A DNA stretch of 64,000 bases, taken from NCBI RefSeq assembly GCF_029350975.1, contig NZ_JARKMR010000003.1:579869-643868 (forward strand), written 5' to 3'. The DNA is from Maribacter zhoushanensis. GTDB lineage: Bacteria; Bacteroidota; Bacteroidia; Flavobacteriales; Flavobacteriaceae. Of the stretch, positions 33,235 to 41,812 are shown piece after piece (the stretch's first letter is position 1; the number at the start of each line of letters is the position of its first letter). The notes under the pieces were generated by a model. That model searched no databases. It was given only the letters and a program-made list of their open reading frames with translations, and was not told the DNA's origin. The translations under genes were made by a program, and so were the position numbers.

Positions 33235-34215
33235 ATGAAATTAGATAATAATATGATGCGCCCATTTATTGATAAAATAAGGTTGCACAAAGATAATATG
33301 GGAAAATATCGAGACCAAATCAACAACTTAAAGAAGAAGTTAGAGGATAAAATCAAAAATGATGATAGTAATGGATTAAAGGTTACAAAGTTCCTTTTAG
33401 CTGGTTCTTGGAAAAAACATACAATTCTGCGTCCAACTGGTGACAATCCGATAGATATAGATTTAGTCCTTTACGTATCTGGTGACGATAACATCCAGAA
33501 TGACCTAACCAAATTACACGACTTTATCGTGGGGTACTTAGAAGAAATATACCCACAAAAGGATATAAAGCGTGATGTTGATGCCAAAGGCAACACCAAA
33601 TCTATTAAAATTAAATTCTCTGGTTCAGGCTTAGAAGTTGATATAGTCCCGGTAGTACCTATAGAGAGTCCAGAGAATTACGTTTGGCAACCACAAAGAG
33701 GTGGCGGCGGAAAATATATCACAAGTGTAGAAAATCACCTTAGTTTCTCAAATAGTTTACGCAGAGATAATCCGTCCTACACTTCTATTGTAAGAGCATT
33801 AAAATGGTGGAAAAATTACAAAGAGCTTAAGCCATATGAAGATGAACCTGGCATTTCATCTTTTTCTATTGAATTAATTGTAGCTTACTTAGATATCACA
33901 AGAGGTATAGAAACAGGAATCGAAGAAGGAATTATAAGGTTTTTTCAATTTTTGAGTGAACCAAATTTTCCAGAGATTTCTTTTGACCACGCTATAAATA
34001 GTATTCCATACTATAGTACACCTGTTTATATTTCGGATGACACCAATAATGAAAATAATTCTGCAAAAAAAATTGATACTTCTAAATGGCAAGAAATTAT
34101 TGAAGAAGCTGAGGATGCTTTTGATTCCCTCAATCTTGCTCAATCGAGAAATAATGATGGCGCGACCACCGAAGAATGGAAGCGTGTTTTTGGTCCAACT
34201 TTTAGTTTAAATTAA
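33235..34215 (+). CDS. CBASS CD-NTase (cyclic oligonucleotide synthase)
   Basis: A 326-aa cGAS/DncV-like nucleotidyltransferase that makes a cyclic nucleotide signal upon phage infection. The active site is complete: Gly57-Ser58 in LLAGSWKKHT, Asp74 and Asp76 in NPIDIDLVLY, and Asp136 in GLEVDIVPV. A helical lid domain follows (ALKWWKNYKELKPY, SSFSIELIVAYLD). The C-terminus EEWKRVFGPTFSLN is typical of the family and is exposed, so it may bind the HORMA partner. It is the first of a tight operon with HORMA, TRIP13-like and effector genes, which defines a type III CBASS. The nucleotide product cannot be read from the sequence. Confidence 0.92.
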   Translation: MKLDNNMMRPFIDKIRLHKDNMGKYRDQINNLKKKLEDKIKNDDSNGLKVTKFLLAGSWKKHTILRPTGDNPIDIDLVLYVSGDDNIQNDLTKLHDFIVGYLEEIYPQKDIKRDVDAKGNTKSIKIKFSGSGLEVDIVPVVPIESPENYVWQPQRGGGGKYITSVENHLSFSNSLRRDNPSYTSIVRALKWWKNYKELKPYEDEPGISSFSIELIVAYLDITRGIETGIEEGIIRFFQFLSEPNFPEISFDHAINSIPYYSTPVYISDDTNNENNSAKKIDTSKWQEIIEEAEDAFDSLNLAQSRNNDGATTEEWKRVFGPTFSLN

Positions 34216-34217
34216 TT

Positions 34218-34733
34218 ATGTACAATACTCAGACAAATACAAACACCTATACAATAGTAGATATTAGAAAAACTTTTGAAAGCTGTGAAGCGGATATTAG
34301 AACAATAGCGAGAAGAACTGACAAGTGGTCCACCGATTATGTTGACAAAATAATGCATGATATTATAAAACTTGGTGAAAATAAATACCTTGATAAAGTG
34401 TCTATTGCTCTTAAACGTAGGTCAAATGACTATACTATAAGAGCTGCCAAGTTTCAGGTAAATGAAGAAGGTAATAAAACTGATAGTGAAAGAGCTGGGC
34501 GTAATAATGATTGGCAAAACATTGAAGACACCTACTTGACAGTTTATCTTTCTTATACCCCTAAATGGCACAAACTATCAAGTCAAGAAAAGAAAGATTT
34601 TTATTCCAATAATAACTTCAAAATTGGATGGACTACGACATCTGACGACACAACATTTTCACATTTAACCTCTAGTAATGCACAATTGTATGCAAGCAAA
34701 GGATATGAATTACAAAAAACAAACTTTAAATAA
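34218..34733 (+). CDS. cap7: CBASS bacterial HORMA-domain protein (HORMA1 type, Cap7)
   Basis: A 171-aa protein of the bacterial HORMA family 1. Matching features are TYTIVDIRKTFESCEADIRT near the start, WSTDYVDKIMHDIIKLGENKYL, VYLSYTPKWHKLSSQEK and the C-terminal GYELQKTNFK. In type III CBASS the HORMA protein binds a closure peptide, probably from phage protein, and then activates the CD-NTase. It follows the CD-NTase by 2 bp and overlaps the TRIP13-like gene by 1 bp. Confidence 0.85.
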   Translation: MYNTQTNTNTYTIVDIRKTFESCEADIRTIARRTDKWSTDYVDKIMHDIIKLGENKYLDKVSIALKRRSNDYTIRAAKFQVNEEGNKTDSERAGRNNDWQNIEDTYLTVYLSYTPKWHKLSSQEKKDFYSNNNFKIGWTTTSDDTTFSHLTSSNAQLYASKGYELQKTNFK

Positions 34734-35617
34734 TGGCCGCAATATTTGATAATACCATTGAACTCCCAAGTAAAGAGATACAAAAACAAACAATGTCTCT
34801 TGTGGGTTTTGAAACTAAGTTTAAGCGCATCTATAATAATCTAAAATTACTATTAGACCAAGACAGCTTAACTGAATGGAGCAAGAAACATCATAAAACC
34901 GAGCTTCCTATAATAAAACAATTAAAAGAAAAATACCCTTTAATAATTCTTGCTGGAGATGCGGGTACGGGTAAAACTATTTCTGCTGCATCTATTGCTG
35001 ATAAGATGACCCGAGAACTTAATAAAGAGGGCTTTTTCTTAAAGTTAAGTACTCGTGTAAGAGGTGAAGGTTTGCACGGTGAAATGGGAAAACTTGTTAA
35101 TGATGCATTTTCAGAATTAAAATCAAAAGCAGGGAAAAGACGTTTCGCCTTCTTATTAATTGATGAAGCTGATGCAATAGCGACAACTCGCGGAACTAAC
35201 CAAATGCATCAAGAAGAAAAGGCGGCAGTTAATACTTTGATACAGAAAATTGATGAAATCAGGGAATTAAACGGAAGAGCGATTGTTTTTATGTCAACGA
35301 ATAGACTACATTATATTGATGAAGCTATTCTTAGAAGGGCAGCGGTCATTTTAGAATTTGAAAGGCCAACTAATGAAGAGTGTAGAGAGTTATATTCTCA
35401 GAGTTTAGAGGGGCTTAATTTTTCCAGTAAAGAATTGGATGAGTTAGCTTCTATGTCAGCCACCGAAAAAGAATCAGGTTTAGGATATTCATTTTCGGAC
35501 ATTCGCCTAAAAGTGCTCCCAGAAGCCATCGCCAATGCCTATCCAGATAAGCCGCTTTCTTTCAGTATTTTGAAAGAAACGATTAAGTCAATAAAACCTA
35601 GCCCAGAAATAAAATGA
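34733..35617 (+). CDS. cap6: CBASS TRIP13/Pch2-like AAA+ ATPase (Cap6)
   Basis: A 294-aa AAA+ ATPase. Walker A AGDAGTGKT at 74-82, Walker B FLLIDEADAI around 139-148, sensor-1 FMSTNRLHYID and arginine finger region EAILRRAAVILEF. Cap6 opens the HORMA protein and so shuts off CD-NTase activity, the bacterial counterpart of TRIP13 acting on HORMADs. It overlaps the HORMA gene (TAATG) and the effector gene (ATGA), so stoichiometry is coupled by translation. Confidence 0.92.
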   Translation: MAAIFDNTIELPSKEIQKQTMSLVGFETKFKRIYNNLKLLLDQDSLTEWSKKHHKTELPIIKQLKEKYPLIILAGDAGTGKTISAASIADKMTRELNKEGFFLKLSTRVRGEGLHGEMGKLVNDAFSELKSKAGKRRFAFLLIDEADAIATTRGTNQMHQEEKAAVNTLIQKIDEIRELNGRAIVFMSTNRLHYIDEAILRRAAVILEFERPTNEECRELYSQSLEGLNFSSKELDELASMSATEKESGLGYSFSDIRLKVLPEAIANAYPDKPLSFSILKETIKSIKPSPEIK

Positions 35618-36462
35618 GTACAAGATTTTCTAATTTAACTGTAGTATTAATTTTTGGAGGATTTATTCTCTACAGAACAATATTTCCACCTGAACCAGAT
35701 GATGCCATTTCAAATACCCTTTTTAACCTGTCTATTGAGATAACAGGCGGTATAATTCTATTTGGAATTTTGCAGTTTCTTAAGAACATCAAAAACCTTC
35801 CCCTCTATTTCCAAACTCAAGTATTACATAGAAAAAAGAAGATTCGTATTTCAATAGCCTATTTGTTTAGAATCAAAGTTGACGGTAAGTACTTATTAAT
35901 TAAAAGTTCTCGTAGAAATTATTTTCAACCTGTCGGTGGGGCATTTAAAACATTGCCTAGTTCAAAACGGATATTTGAAAAACTAAATATAGAATCGGAT
36001 AAACTTATAGAGACGGAAAAAGGAATAGCTAAAGGTGATTTGCGAGTTTTTACGAAAGGAGTAAATGTTATTGATTTTATTAAATGGTTTAATTCTAAAA
36101 AAGATAGAGAAACATCACCTTGGAGAGAATTTTGCGAAGAACTGCTATCAACAAAAATATTACCAAAAAAACCTTTTAGGTATATCGATTATGAATATAA
36201 AAATACCGTACGCTCACCTTTAATCACCTTAGATAGTGGCGATAAAGGTTTGTTTATACACGAAATATATGATTTAATACCAAATATTGAGCAAGAGCAA
36301 AAACTAAGAGAATTAATTGAGGTTAAAAATTCTGATAAGTTTATTTGGGCTGATGAAAATTTAATAAATAGGTTAGGACACAATGCTGGCACTAAAGAAT
36401 ATGAACACGAAATTGCCCTTCACACTAAATGGGCGCATAACTTGAAATGGAGCAAGGAATGA
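35614..36462 (+). CDS. cap16: CBASS effector with two membrane helices and a NUDIX-like domain (Cap16 type)
   Basis: A 282-aa protein. Two membrane helices are at about residues 6-24 and 38-56. From about 78 (RISIAYLFRIKVDGKYLLIK) there is a NUDIX-like fold with YFQPVGGAFKTLP and a NUDIX-box-like helix SPWREFCEELLS. This fits the CD-NTase-associated 2TM-NUDIX effectors. They are thought to sense the cyclic nucleotide at the soluble domain and damage the membrane or degrade a nucleotide. The canonical Gx5Ex7REUXEE box is incomplete, so ligand sensing may be its role and not hydrolysis. It overlaps the Cap6 gene by 4 bp. Confidence 0.85.
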   Translation: MSTRFSNLTVVLIFGGFILYRTIFPPEPDDAISNTLFNLSIEITGGIILFGILQFLKNIKNLPLYFQTQVLHRKKKIRISIAYLFRIKVDGKYLLIKSSRRNYFQPVGGAFKTLPSSKRIFEKLNIESDKLIETEKGIAKGDLRVFTKGVNVIDFIKWFNSKKDRETSPWREFCEELLSTKILPKKPFRYIDYEYKNTVRSPLITLDSGDKGLFIHEIYDLIPNIEQEQKLRELIEVKNSDKFIWADENLINRLGHNAGTKEYEHEIALHTKWAHNLKWSKE

Positions 36463-37274
36463 GAGAGAAGGTAAAAACAGTAGTCGAATTTCGAAACCCT
36501 TATCATATTGAGCCGCCGGGAACATTGCGTCAAATACTATCTCATCCAACTCAGGAAAATGGTGTTATTGAATTAGCCATTTTTCAAGAACATAGATATG
36601 CTTTTTTCTTTTGGAATAAATGGGTTCAGAAATGTAAAACACCTGAACCCCCTTGTTTGGTTTCTTTAGATTGGCATCAGGACCTATGTTATCCTTGTGA
36701 AACTGAAAAAGAATGGCTAAACGAACTTGATTTATTAAATGACGCTGACGTCTCTGCATTTACTTGGTCAAAACTAAATGGGCTTAATGATGGACAAATT
36801 TTAGCTGCTGCATACTTAAACCTCGTGGGAAACATATATGTTCATTGCAGGCAAGGCAATTCAAAAGATGCTTGGAAAGATGAGGAATTAATTGACAAAT
36901 TTGGAAATGCACATATAATTAGGAAGTTTGAAGAGTTTGAAGAGCTTGAAAGTTTTTTATTGAATTCCAATGAAGAAAAAGTGTTCTTTGACATTGATTT
37001 AGATTTTTTTGTTCTTGATAGTGGACTACATAATGGCATATTTGAATTCACTTATCTCAAAAAAGGCAGAATAAAAGAAATATTGCATTCTGAAAGGGCC
37101 CTAATGAAATGGATTTTCAAAAGACTTGAAGGCTTTACAATTGCAACCGAACCAGAACATTGTGGTGGTCTTTTAAAAAGTAATAAATTTCTGGATACAA
37201 TTAATCAGTTCTATTTTAAGCCTGAATTATTTTCACCCAAAGCTAATTGGAAATGGAAAAATGGAGACACTTAA
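36459..37274 (+). CDS. UPF0489/peptide-arginase-like protein, fifth gene of the CBASS operon
   Basis: A protein of 271 aa (start 36459, ATGA overlap with the effector stop, as for the preceding gene pair; 36447 would add four residues). The arginase/ureohydrolase-like UPF0489 fold is indicated by three metal motifs. They are EHR in AIFQEHRYAFFFW, DWHQD in LVSLDWHQDL (compare DAHxD of arginases) and DIDLDFF in VFFDIDLDFFVLD (compare SxDxDxxDP). A conserved late block TIATEPEHCGGLL follows. All likely ligands are intact, so it is probably an active metallohydrolase. Relatives include peptide arginases that turn Arg into ornithine in proteins. It is not among the CBASS accessory enzymes I know (E1/E2/JAB, HORMA/TRIP13, QueC-like). 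Its target is unknown. Confidence 0.75.
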   Translation: MREKVKTVVEFRNPYHIEPPGTLRQILSHPTQENGVIELAIFQEHRYAFFFWNKWVQKCKTPEPPCLVSLDWHQDLCYPCETEKEWLNELDLLNDADVSAFTWSKLNGLNDGQILAAAYLNLVGNIYVHCRQGNSKDAWKDEELIDKFGNAHIIRKFEEFEELESFLLNSNEEKVFFDIDLDFFVLDSGLHNGIFEFTYLKKGRIKEILHSERALMKWIFKRLEGFTIATEPEHCGGLLKSNKFLDTINQFYFKPELFSPKANWKWKNGDT

Positions 37275-37400
37275 AAGTTTGATATTCTATACTTCAAAAA
37301 AACTTAATTCTTCATAAAAGATGTTTTTATTTCTAAATAAAAATCTTTCAATAATTGTTTAATACATTTTATTATTTCACAATACAACTGTCCCATGACA

Positions 37401-38042
37401 TTAAAATTTTATATACAGTGTTTGGAATAATTTTTCTGCCATTACTTTACAATTCGTTAAGCTCTCATAGTATTCACTCTCATCCCAATTACTCAAAAAC
37501 CCCAATTCCAAAAGCACAGCTGTACAATAGTTAATAGTTTTCCGCAATACCTGAAAATTTGCAAACTTCACACCTCTACTCTCAAAACCTAGACCCTTAT
37601 TTAATGCATCTTGAATCTGAAAAGCAAACCAAGTAGACTCATCAGAATATTTAGATGCAGCGTTAGCCACATAAACTTCAACACCTCTCGCATCCGGATT
37701 TTCAGAATGGTTACAATGCAGCGAAACAAACAAATCAGCATTCAAGGCTTTAGCCAATTTCGTTCTATCCGATAATGAAATAAGCGTATCATTATATCTA
37801 GTCAAATAAATATCCAAAGGGGTTTCTAGTTTATCATTTAGCTTTAAAATGGCGTTCGCAATATTCATTACCACATCCTTTTCTTGGATGCCATTTATAC
37901 CTATCGCACCAGCATCTTTTCCACCGTGTCCCACGTCAATAACAATTCGTTTTTGAACACTCGTTTCTTGTCCAAAAATGACACACATTTTCAGAAGCAA
38001 AAAGACAAAACTGACGTTTTTAAGCACTTTTTTCATTTTCAA
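37401..38042 (-). CDS. N-acetylmuramoyl-L-alanine amidase (Amidase_3)
   Basis: A 213-aa secreted zinc amidase with a signal peptide ending near IFGQE (about residue 25). Ligand motifs are IVIDVGHGGKDAGAIG (first His), the Glu in GIQEKDVV and DLFVSLHCNHSENP (second His), with the catalytic Glu in AVLLELGFLSN. It cleaves the stem peptide from peptidoglycan, probably opening the wall for the conjugation machine, as amidases in Bacteroidota ICEs do. It is divergent from the tra operon, with a 183-bp AT-rich interval that holds two ATATCAAATAATA-like repeats. Confidence 0.85.
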   Translation of the reverse strand: MKMKKVLKNVSFVFLLLKMCVIFGQETSVQKRIVIDVGHGGKDAGAIGINGIQEKDVVMNIANAILKLNDKLETPLDIYLTRYNDTLISLSDRTKLAKALNADLFVSLHCNHSENPDARGVEVYVANAASKYSDESTWFAFQIQDALNKGLGFESRGVKFANFQVLRKTINYCTAVLLELGFLSNWDESEYYESLTNCKVMAEKLFQTLYIKF

Positions 38043-38225
38043 TTTTCACATTATCAACAACTTACCTTTCAAAATTCATAGCATTTGATGCCAAATAATA
38101 GCAATTAAATTCAATTGATATCAAATAATATTTTATTCACAAATAATTGATTTTCAGTTATTTATAAACAAATATATGTAAATTTCACATAACGAAAACA
38201 ACACAAAAATTTAAACTGTTACGTT

Positions 38226-38513
38226 ATGAAAAAATCAATCTATTTAGCAACTTTTTTATCGTTGCTCTCAACATCGCTTTTTGCTCAAATTGGTGGTATC
38301 GAAGATTCTGTAAATGATGTTTCCGATACTATAAGAACAATTTTTCCAATCATTTTGGGTGTCATTTTTCTAGTTGGTTTCCTATTTAATGCAGGGCACT
38401 TCTTTGGGGAAAACGCAGACCTTAAAAAAGGGATTACTCGCGTCCTTGTATTTGTTTTAATCGCAGGTGCGGTTGTCGGCATATTTACCTATCTCATTTC
38501 AATCGTAGTCTAA
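38226..38513 (+). CDS. traE: Conjugation protein TraE (DUF4134, VirB2-like)
   Basis: A 95-aa protein: signal peptide to about residue 20 (SLFAQ), then a short soluble part and two membrane helices (about 40-62 and 72-92). It matches the CTnDOT TraE/DUF4134 family, proposed as the pilin-like VirB2 component. It is the first gene of the traE-to-traN operon, and order and direction agree with CTnDOT-type elements. Confidence 0.85.
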   Translation: MKKSIYLATFLSLLSTSLFAQIGGIEDSVNDVSDTIRTIFPIILGVIFLVGFLFNAGHFFGENADLKKGITRVLVFVLIAGAVVGIFTYLISIVV

Positions 38514-38544
38514 CCCTTAAAGAGGGATTTAATTGACAAGCTGT

Positions 38545-38823
38545 ATGAAGAGATTTGAGGTCTATAGAAACATTAGAAAACGGGCAGTCATTTTTGGATT
38601 GCCCATTTCCCTATTTGCCTTAATGATGATGTCGGTACTCGCATCATTAATGGTCATCATTTTCTCGTTCAGCTTTGGGGTGATTATAGGTGTTGCCATT
38701 TTCAATGCAGCCTTATACATCGCCCTCACAAGAATCACCAATAACCCACAACTGTTTCAGTTAGCAAAAGCCTTCCCTAAAATTATTAGTAACAAAAGAA
38801 ATTCAGGCATCCATTATGAATAA
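38545..38823 (+). CDS. traF: Conjugation protein TraF (DUF4133, VirB3-like)
   Basis: About 92 aa from ATG 38545 (MKRFEVYRNIRKRAVIFGLP); TTG 38533 would add four residues and has AGAGGG before it. Two adjacent membrane helices (about 16-58) and a short basic tail make the usual VirB3-like TraF. It overlaps traG by 8 bp, which couples it to the ATPase. Confidence 0.85.
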   Translation: MKRFEVYRNIRKRAVIFGLPISLFALMMMSVLASLMVIIFSFSFGVIIGVAIFNAALYIALTRITNNPQLFQLAKAFPKIISNKRNSGIHYE

Positions 38824-41218
38824 GATTAACCTTTCGGCATATCAACCCATCACGGATATTCAGGACAATATCATTTTTGCCAATAATGGTAATGTAGTGG
38901 TATGCTATGAAGGGAATCTACCAGAAATCTATTCGCTTTCTGAAAAGGATTTTGAGGATATACACGGTGCTTGGTTTCAAGCGCTGAAGTCTTTACCGAT
39001 TGGTACAATAGTACATAAGCAAGATGTCTACCTGAAGAAATCCTATACCTCGGAACAACTTCCGAATACCACTTTTTTAGAAAAAGCTACCCACAAACAT
39101 TTTAAAGGACGTGGACATATAGAACATAAATGTTACTTGTTCTTTACCCTGACCAAAAACAGGGCGCTTAACAATCCAAAATACGTCAATCCGTTCCGTA
39201 AAGTTTCAAAAGGAATCATACAAGAATTGGACGATACTATAAAAAGCTTCGTCAACTCGGTAAGCGATTCGGTTTCCTTCATCAACAATAGCCGAAAGAT
39301 GGATTTTGTTTCGCTTAAAACTGGCGACATTCAGCAACTAACAAACAGTTATTTCAACGGTTTTAATGAAGGATTCGATACCGATATTCTGCTAGAAAAG
39401 AAAAGCGTCAATATTGGCGAAAACCATTTTGATGCCCTTGCCATCAATAGCGAACTGTGCTTTGGCGAAAGTGTACAGAGTAGCAAGACCAATGAGAAAT
39501 TCACTTCTGACGATTTTGTGTTTCATCAAGGGTTTATTGATGGCTTAGGGCTTACGCTTAACGAAAATCACATCGTCAATCAAATCCTATATCTCGATGA
39601 CAAGCAAAAGTGGCGCAAGCTGCTCGACAAAAAGGTTGAGGAACTCAACAAAAGTTCCAACTTCGGTTCTCAGAATAAAGTAGTTCTCGGGAAAATTCAG
39701 CACATTCTTGACCAAATAAATGCCGATGATAATGCCCGTATTGTTCGTGGTCATTTAAATATTGTCTATTGGGCGAAGGAAGCTAAAGAACTGGAAAAGA
39801 TAACCTCAAAAATCAAGACAGAATTTAAGGAACTGGACATTATCCCATACTATCCAAGAGGGGAAGAACGGAAGAATTATATACTAAATAGTTACTGCTG
39901 TTTTTCGTCCAATTTCTCAAACAACGATTTGTATGTAACCGATTTAAAACACGCTTTATGCCTGTTCATCAATAATACCAATTACAAATCTGATTCCACG
40001 GGAATCATCTTTAACGACCGTGAACATAACATTCCCGTTTTAAAGGATGTTTGGGACGAAAAGAAGAAACGTATTAAAGCTCGAAACTTCGCCATTTTTG
40101 CGCCAACAGGGGAAGGGAAATCCTTTTTGGCGAATAACATTCTACGTCAGTATTTTGAAAGCGGTGTTCGGTTGGTCATCATTGATTTAGGTGGTTCTTA
40201 CACCAAGTTCGCAAAGCTCTATCCTGAAAAATATACAGTACTTCGCTATGAAAGTGGAAAAAACTTAGGTATCAATCCATTTTATATAAGTGATATAAAT
40301 GACCTCACACCTGAACGGTTAGAGGATTTATCGGTGTTTCTTTTTGAACTGTTCGCCTCGGACTTAAAAGTTACAAAAGCACAATCGGTATCGGTTAAAA
40401 AGATACTGCGGCATTATTATAACAATACTCCAGAAAATCATTCTTTAGATGGTTTCTACAATTATATAGAAAGGAATCAGAAAGACCTTCTGGACACCTT
40501 GAAAATCCATCCCGACTACTTCAATGTTACAAGCTTTTTACACGTAATGTCCGAATATGTCGGCGATGGTCTATATAGTTTCCTTTTTGAAGTGAGTGAA
40601 GACCAGACCTATAAAATCGAGGATAAACGATTGATTGTTTTTGAACTGGATGAAGTCAAGGACAATAAGGAAATCCTATCCGTAATGTTAAAGCTGATTA
40701 AGTCCGCCATCCAAAGAACCATTTGGAAGAACAGAGCTGAAAAGGGTATCATTCTATTTGATGAGTTTGCAAAACAACTCAAGTTTGATAACGTACTGGA
40801 AAGCGTGGAATTCTATTATCAAGCCATCCGTAAACAAAATGGTGCTATTGGTATTATTCTTCAGTCGATAAATCAGCTTCCAAATAATGCAACATCGGCA
40901 AGCATACTTGAAAACACACAAGTCATTTATAGCCTGAACAATGAAAAGGGTTATGACGAATTGGTCAAAAGACTCAACCTATCCAGCCACGATTTAAACC
41001 AATTAAAATCCATCAAAAACAATCTTTCTGGTCCACGGAAATACACCGAAATGTTCATCAAAATAGGCAAGGAAAGCAACATTTTCAGGTTAGAAGTTCC
41101 CAAAGAAGTGTATGCAGCTTACTTAACGGATGGACAAGAAAACGAGGAAATAATGAAGCTCTACGATGAGCATCACGATATGGAAAAAGCAATAATTGAA
41201 TTCACATCTAAAACATAA
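38816..41218 (+). CDS. traG: Conjugation ATPase TraG (VirB4 type)
   Basis: An 800-aa VirB4-family ATPase that powers the type IV secretion channel. The N-terminal domain is typical (YQPITDIQDNIIFANNGNVV). Walker A FAPTGEGKSFLANN is at about residue 430, and VIIDLGGSYTKF follows. Walker B is in KGIILFDEFAKQL, followed by QNGAIGIILQSINQLP. The length is normal for TraG of Bacteroidota. It lies between traF and traI in one operon. Confidence 0.95.
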   Translation: MNKINLSAYQPITDIQDNIIFANNGNVVVCYEGNLPEIYSLSEKDFEDIHGAWFQALKSLPIGTIVHKQDVYLKKSYTSEQLPNTTFLEKATHKHFKGRGHIEHKCYLFFTLTKNRALNNPKYVNPFRKVSKGIIQELDDTIKSFVNSVSDSVSFINNSRKMDFVSLKTGDIQQLTNSYFNGFNEGFDTDILLEKKSVNIGENHFDALAINSELCFGESVQSSKTNEKFTSDDFVFHQGFIDGLGLTLNENHIVNQILYLDDKQKWRKLLDKKVEELNKSSNFGSQNKVVLGKIQHILDQINADDNARIVRGHLNIVYWAKEAKELEKITSKIKTEFKELDIIPYYPRGEERKNYILNSYCCFSSNFSNNDLYVTDLKHALCLFINNTNYKSDSTGIIFNDREHNIPVLKDVWDEKKKRIKARNFAIFAPTGEGKSFLANNILRQYFESGVRLVIIDLGGSYTKFAKLYPEKYTVLRYESGKNLGINPFYISDINDLTPERLEDLSVFLFELFASDLKVTKAQSVSVKKILRHYYNNTPENHSLDGFYNYIERNQKDLLDTLKIHPDYFNVTSFLHVMSEYVGDGLYSFLFEVSEDQTYKIEDKRLIVFELDEVKDNKEILSVMLKLIKSAIQRTIWKNRAEKGIILFDEFAKQLKFDNVLESVEFYYQAIRKQNGAIGIILQSINQLPNNATSASILENTQVIYSLNNEKGYDELVKRLNLSSHDLNQLKSIKNNLSGPRKYTEMFIKIGKESNIFRLEVPKEVYAAYLTDGQENEEIMKLYDEHHDMEKAIIEFTSKT

Positions 41219-41222
41219 TATT

Positions 41223-41810
41223 ATGAACACAAAAATCAAAACAATCTTGTTCGGGCTAATCTTCACGGTAGCCATTTTATTGCCTGGCGGTGCTACCGCC
41301 CAAGGAATGCCCACTTACGACAATACCAATTTTATCAGTTTAGTAAAACAACTTGTAGAATCTGGAAAGCAGACGGCTCAAATGATTAAGTCAGTACAGT
41401 TCTTAAAAGATGCAAAAGAAAGCATTGAGAAAGTATCGAGTGTGGTGCAACAACTCAGAGCGGTTCAGGAAATTGCACAAAATAATCAACGCCTTATTAA
41501 TGTAATGCAAGACGATTTACAGGATATTTTAAACTCGCCTTACATCAAGCCCGAGGAAGTCACACGGGTTGCGGAATCATTTGATGCTATAGTCCAAAAC
41601 TCTTTAGACACGGTTGATTTTATGGGAGAAATTTTATCAAGTGATAATCTAAAAATGTCTGATGCAGAACGTGCTGAAGTGTTAGAACAGAAAAAACAGG
41701 AATCTAAGGAAATGGTTTCCAATATCAACACGAGAACCAAACGATATAGGGACATTATTTCCTTCAGAAAAATGCAGGATAAAATGAATAATCGCGAAAC
41801 AGAATACTAA
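41223..41810 (+). CDS. traI: Conjugation protein TraI (DUF4141, VirB5-like)
   Basis: A 195-aa protein. ATG 41223 is preferred because it gives a clean signal peptide (TILFGLIFTVAILLPGGATAQ); the frame is open 27 bp further upstream inside traG. The mature protein is a long helical coiled-coil (LVKQLVESGKQTAQMIKSVQ, SVVQQLRAVQEIAQNNQRLI), as expected for the VirB5-like periplasmic component. It is 4 bp behind traG and 2 bp before traJ. Confidence 0.8.
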   Translation: MNTKIKTILFGLIFTVAILLPGGATAQGMPTYDNTNFISLVKQLVESGKQTAQMIKSVQFLKDAKESIEKVSSVVQQLRAVQEIAQNNQRLINVMQDDLQDILNSPYIKPEEVTRVAESFDAIVQNSLDTVDFMGEILSSDNLKMSDAERAEVLEQKKQESKEMVSNINTRTKRYRDIISFRKMQDKMNNRETEY

Positions 41811-41812
41811 AA

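Noticed and set aside
24718-38042. Prophage
   Set aside because: The integrase alone would allow it, but there are no phage structural or lysis genes, and tra, mob and RteC genes identify a conjugative element. The amidase is of the ICE type.
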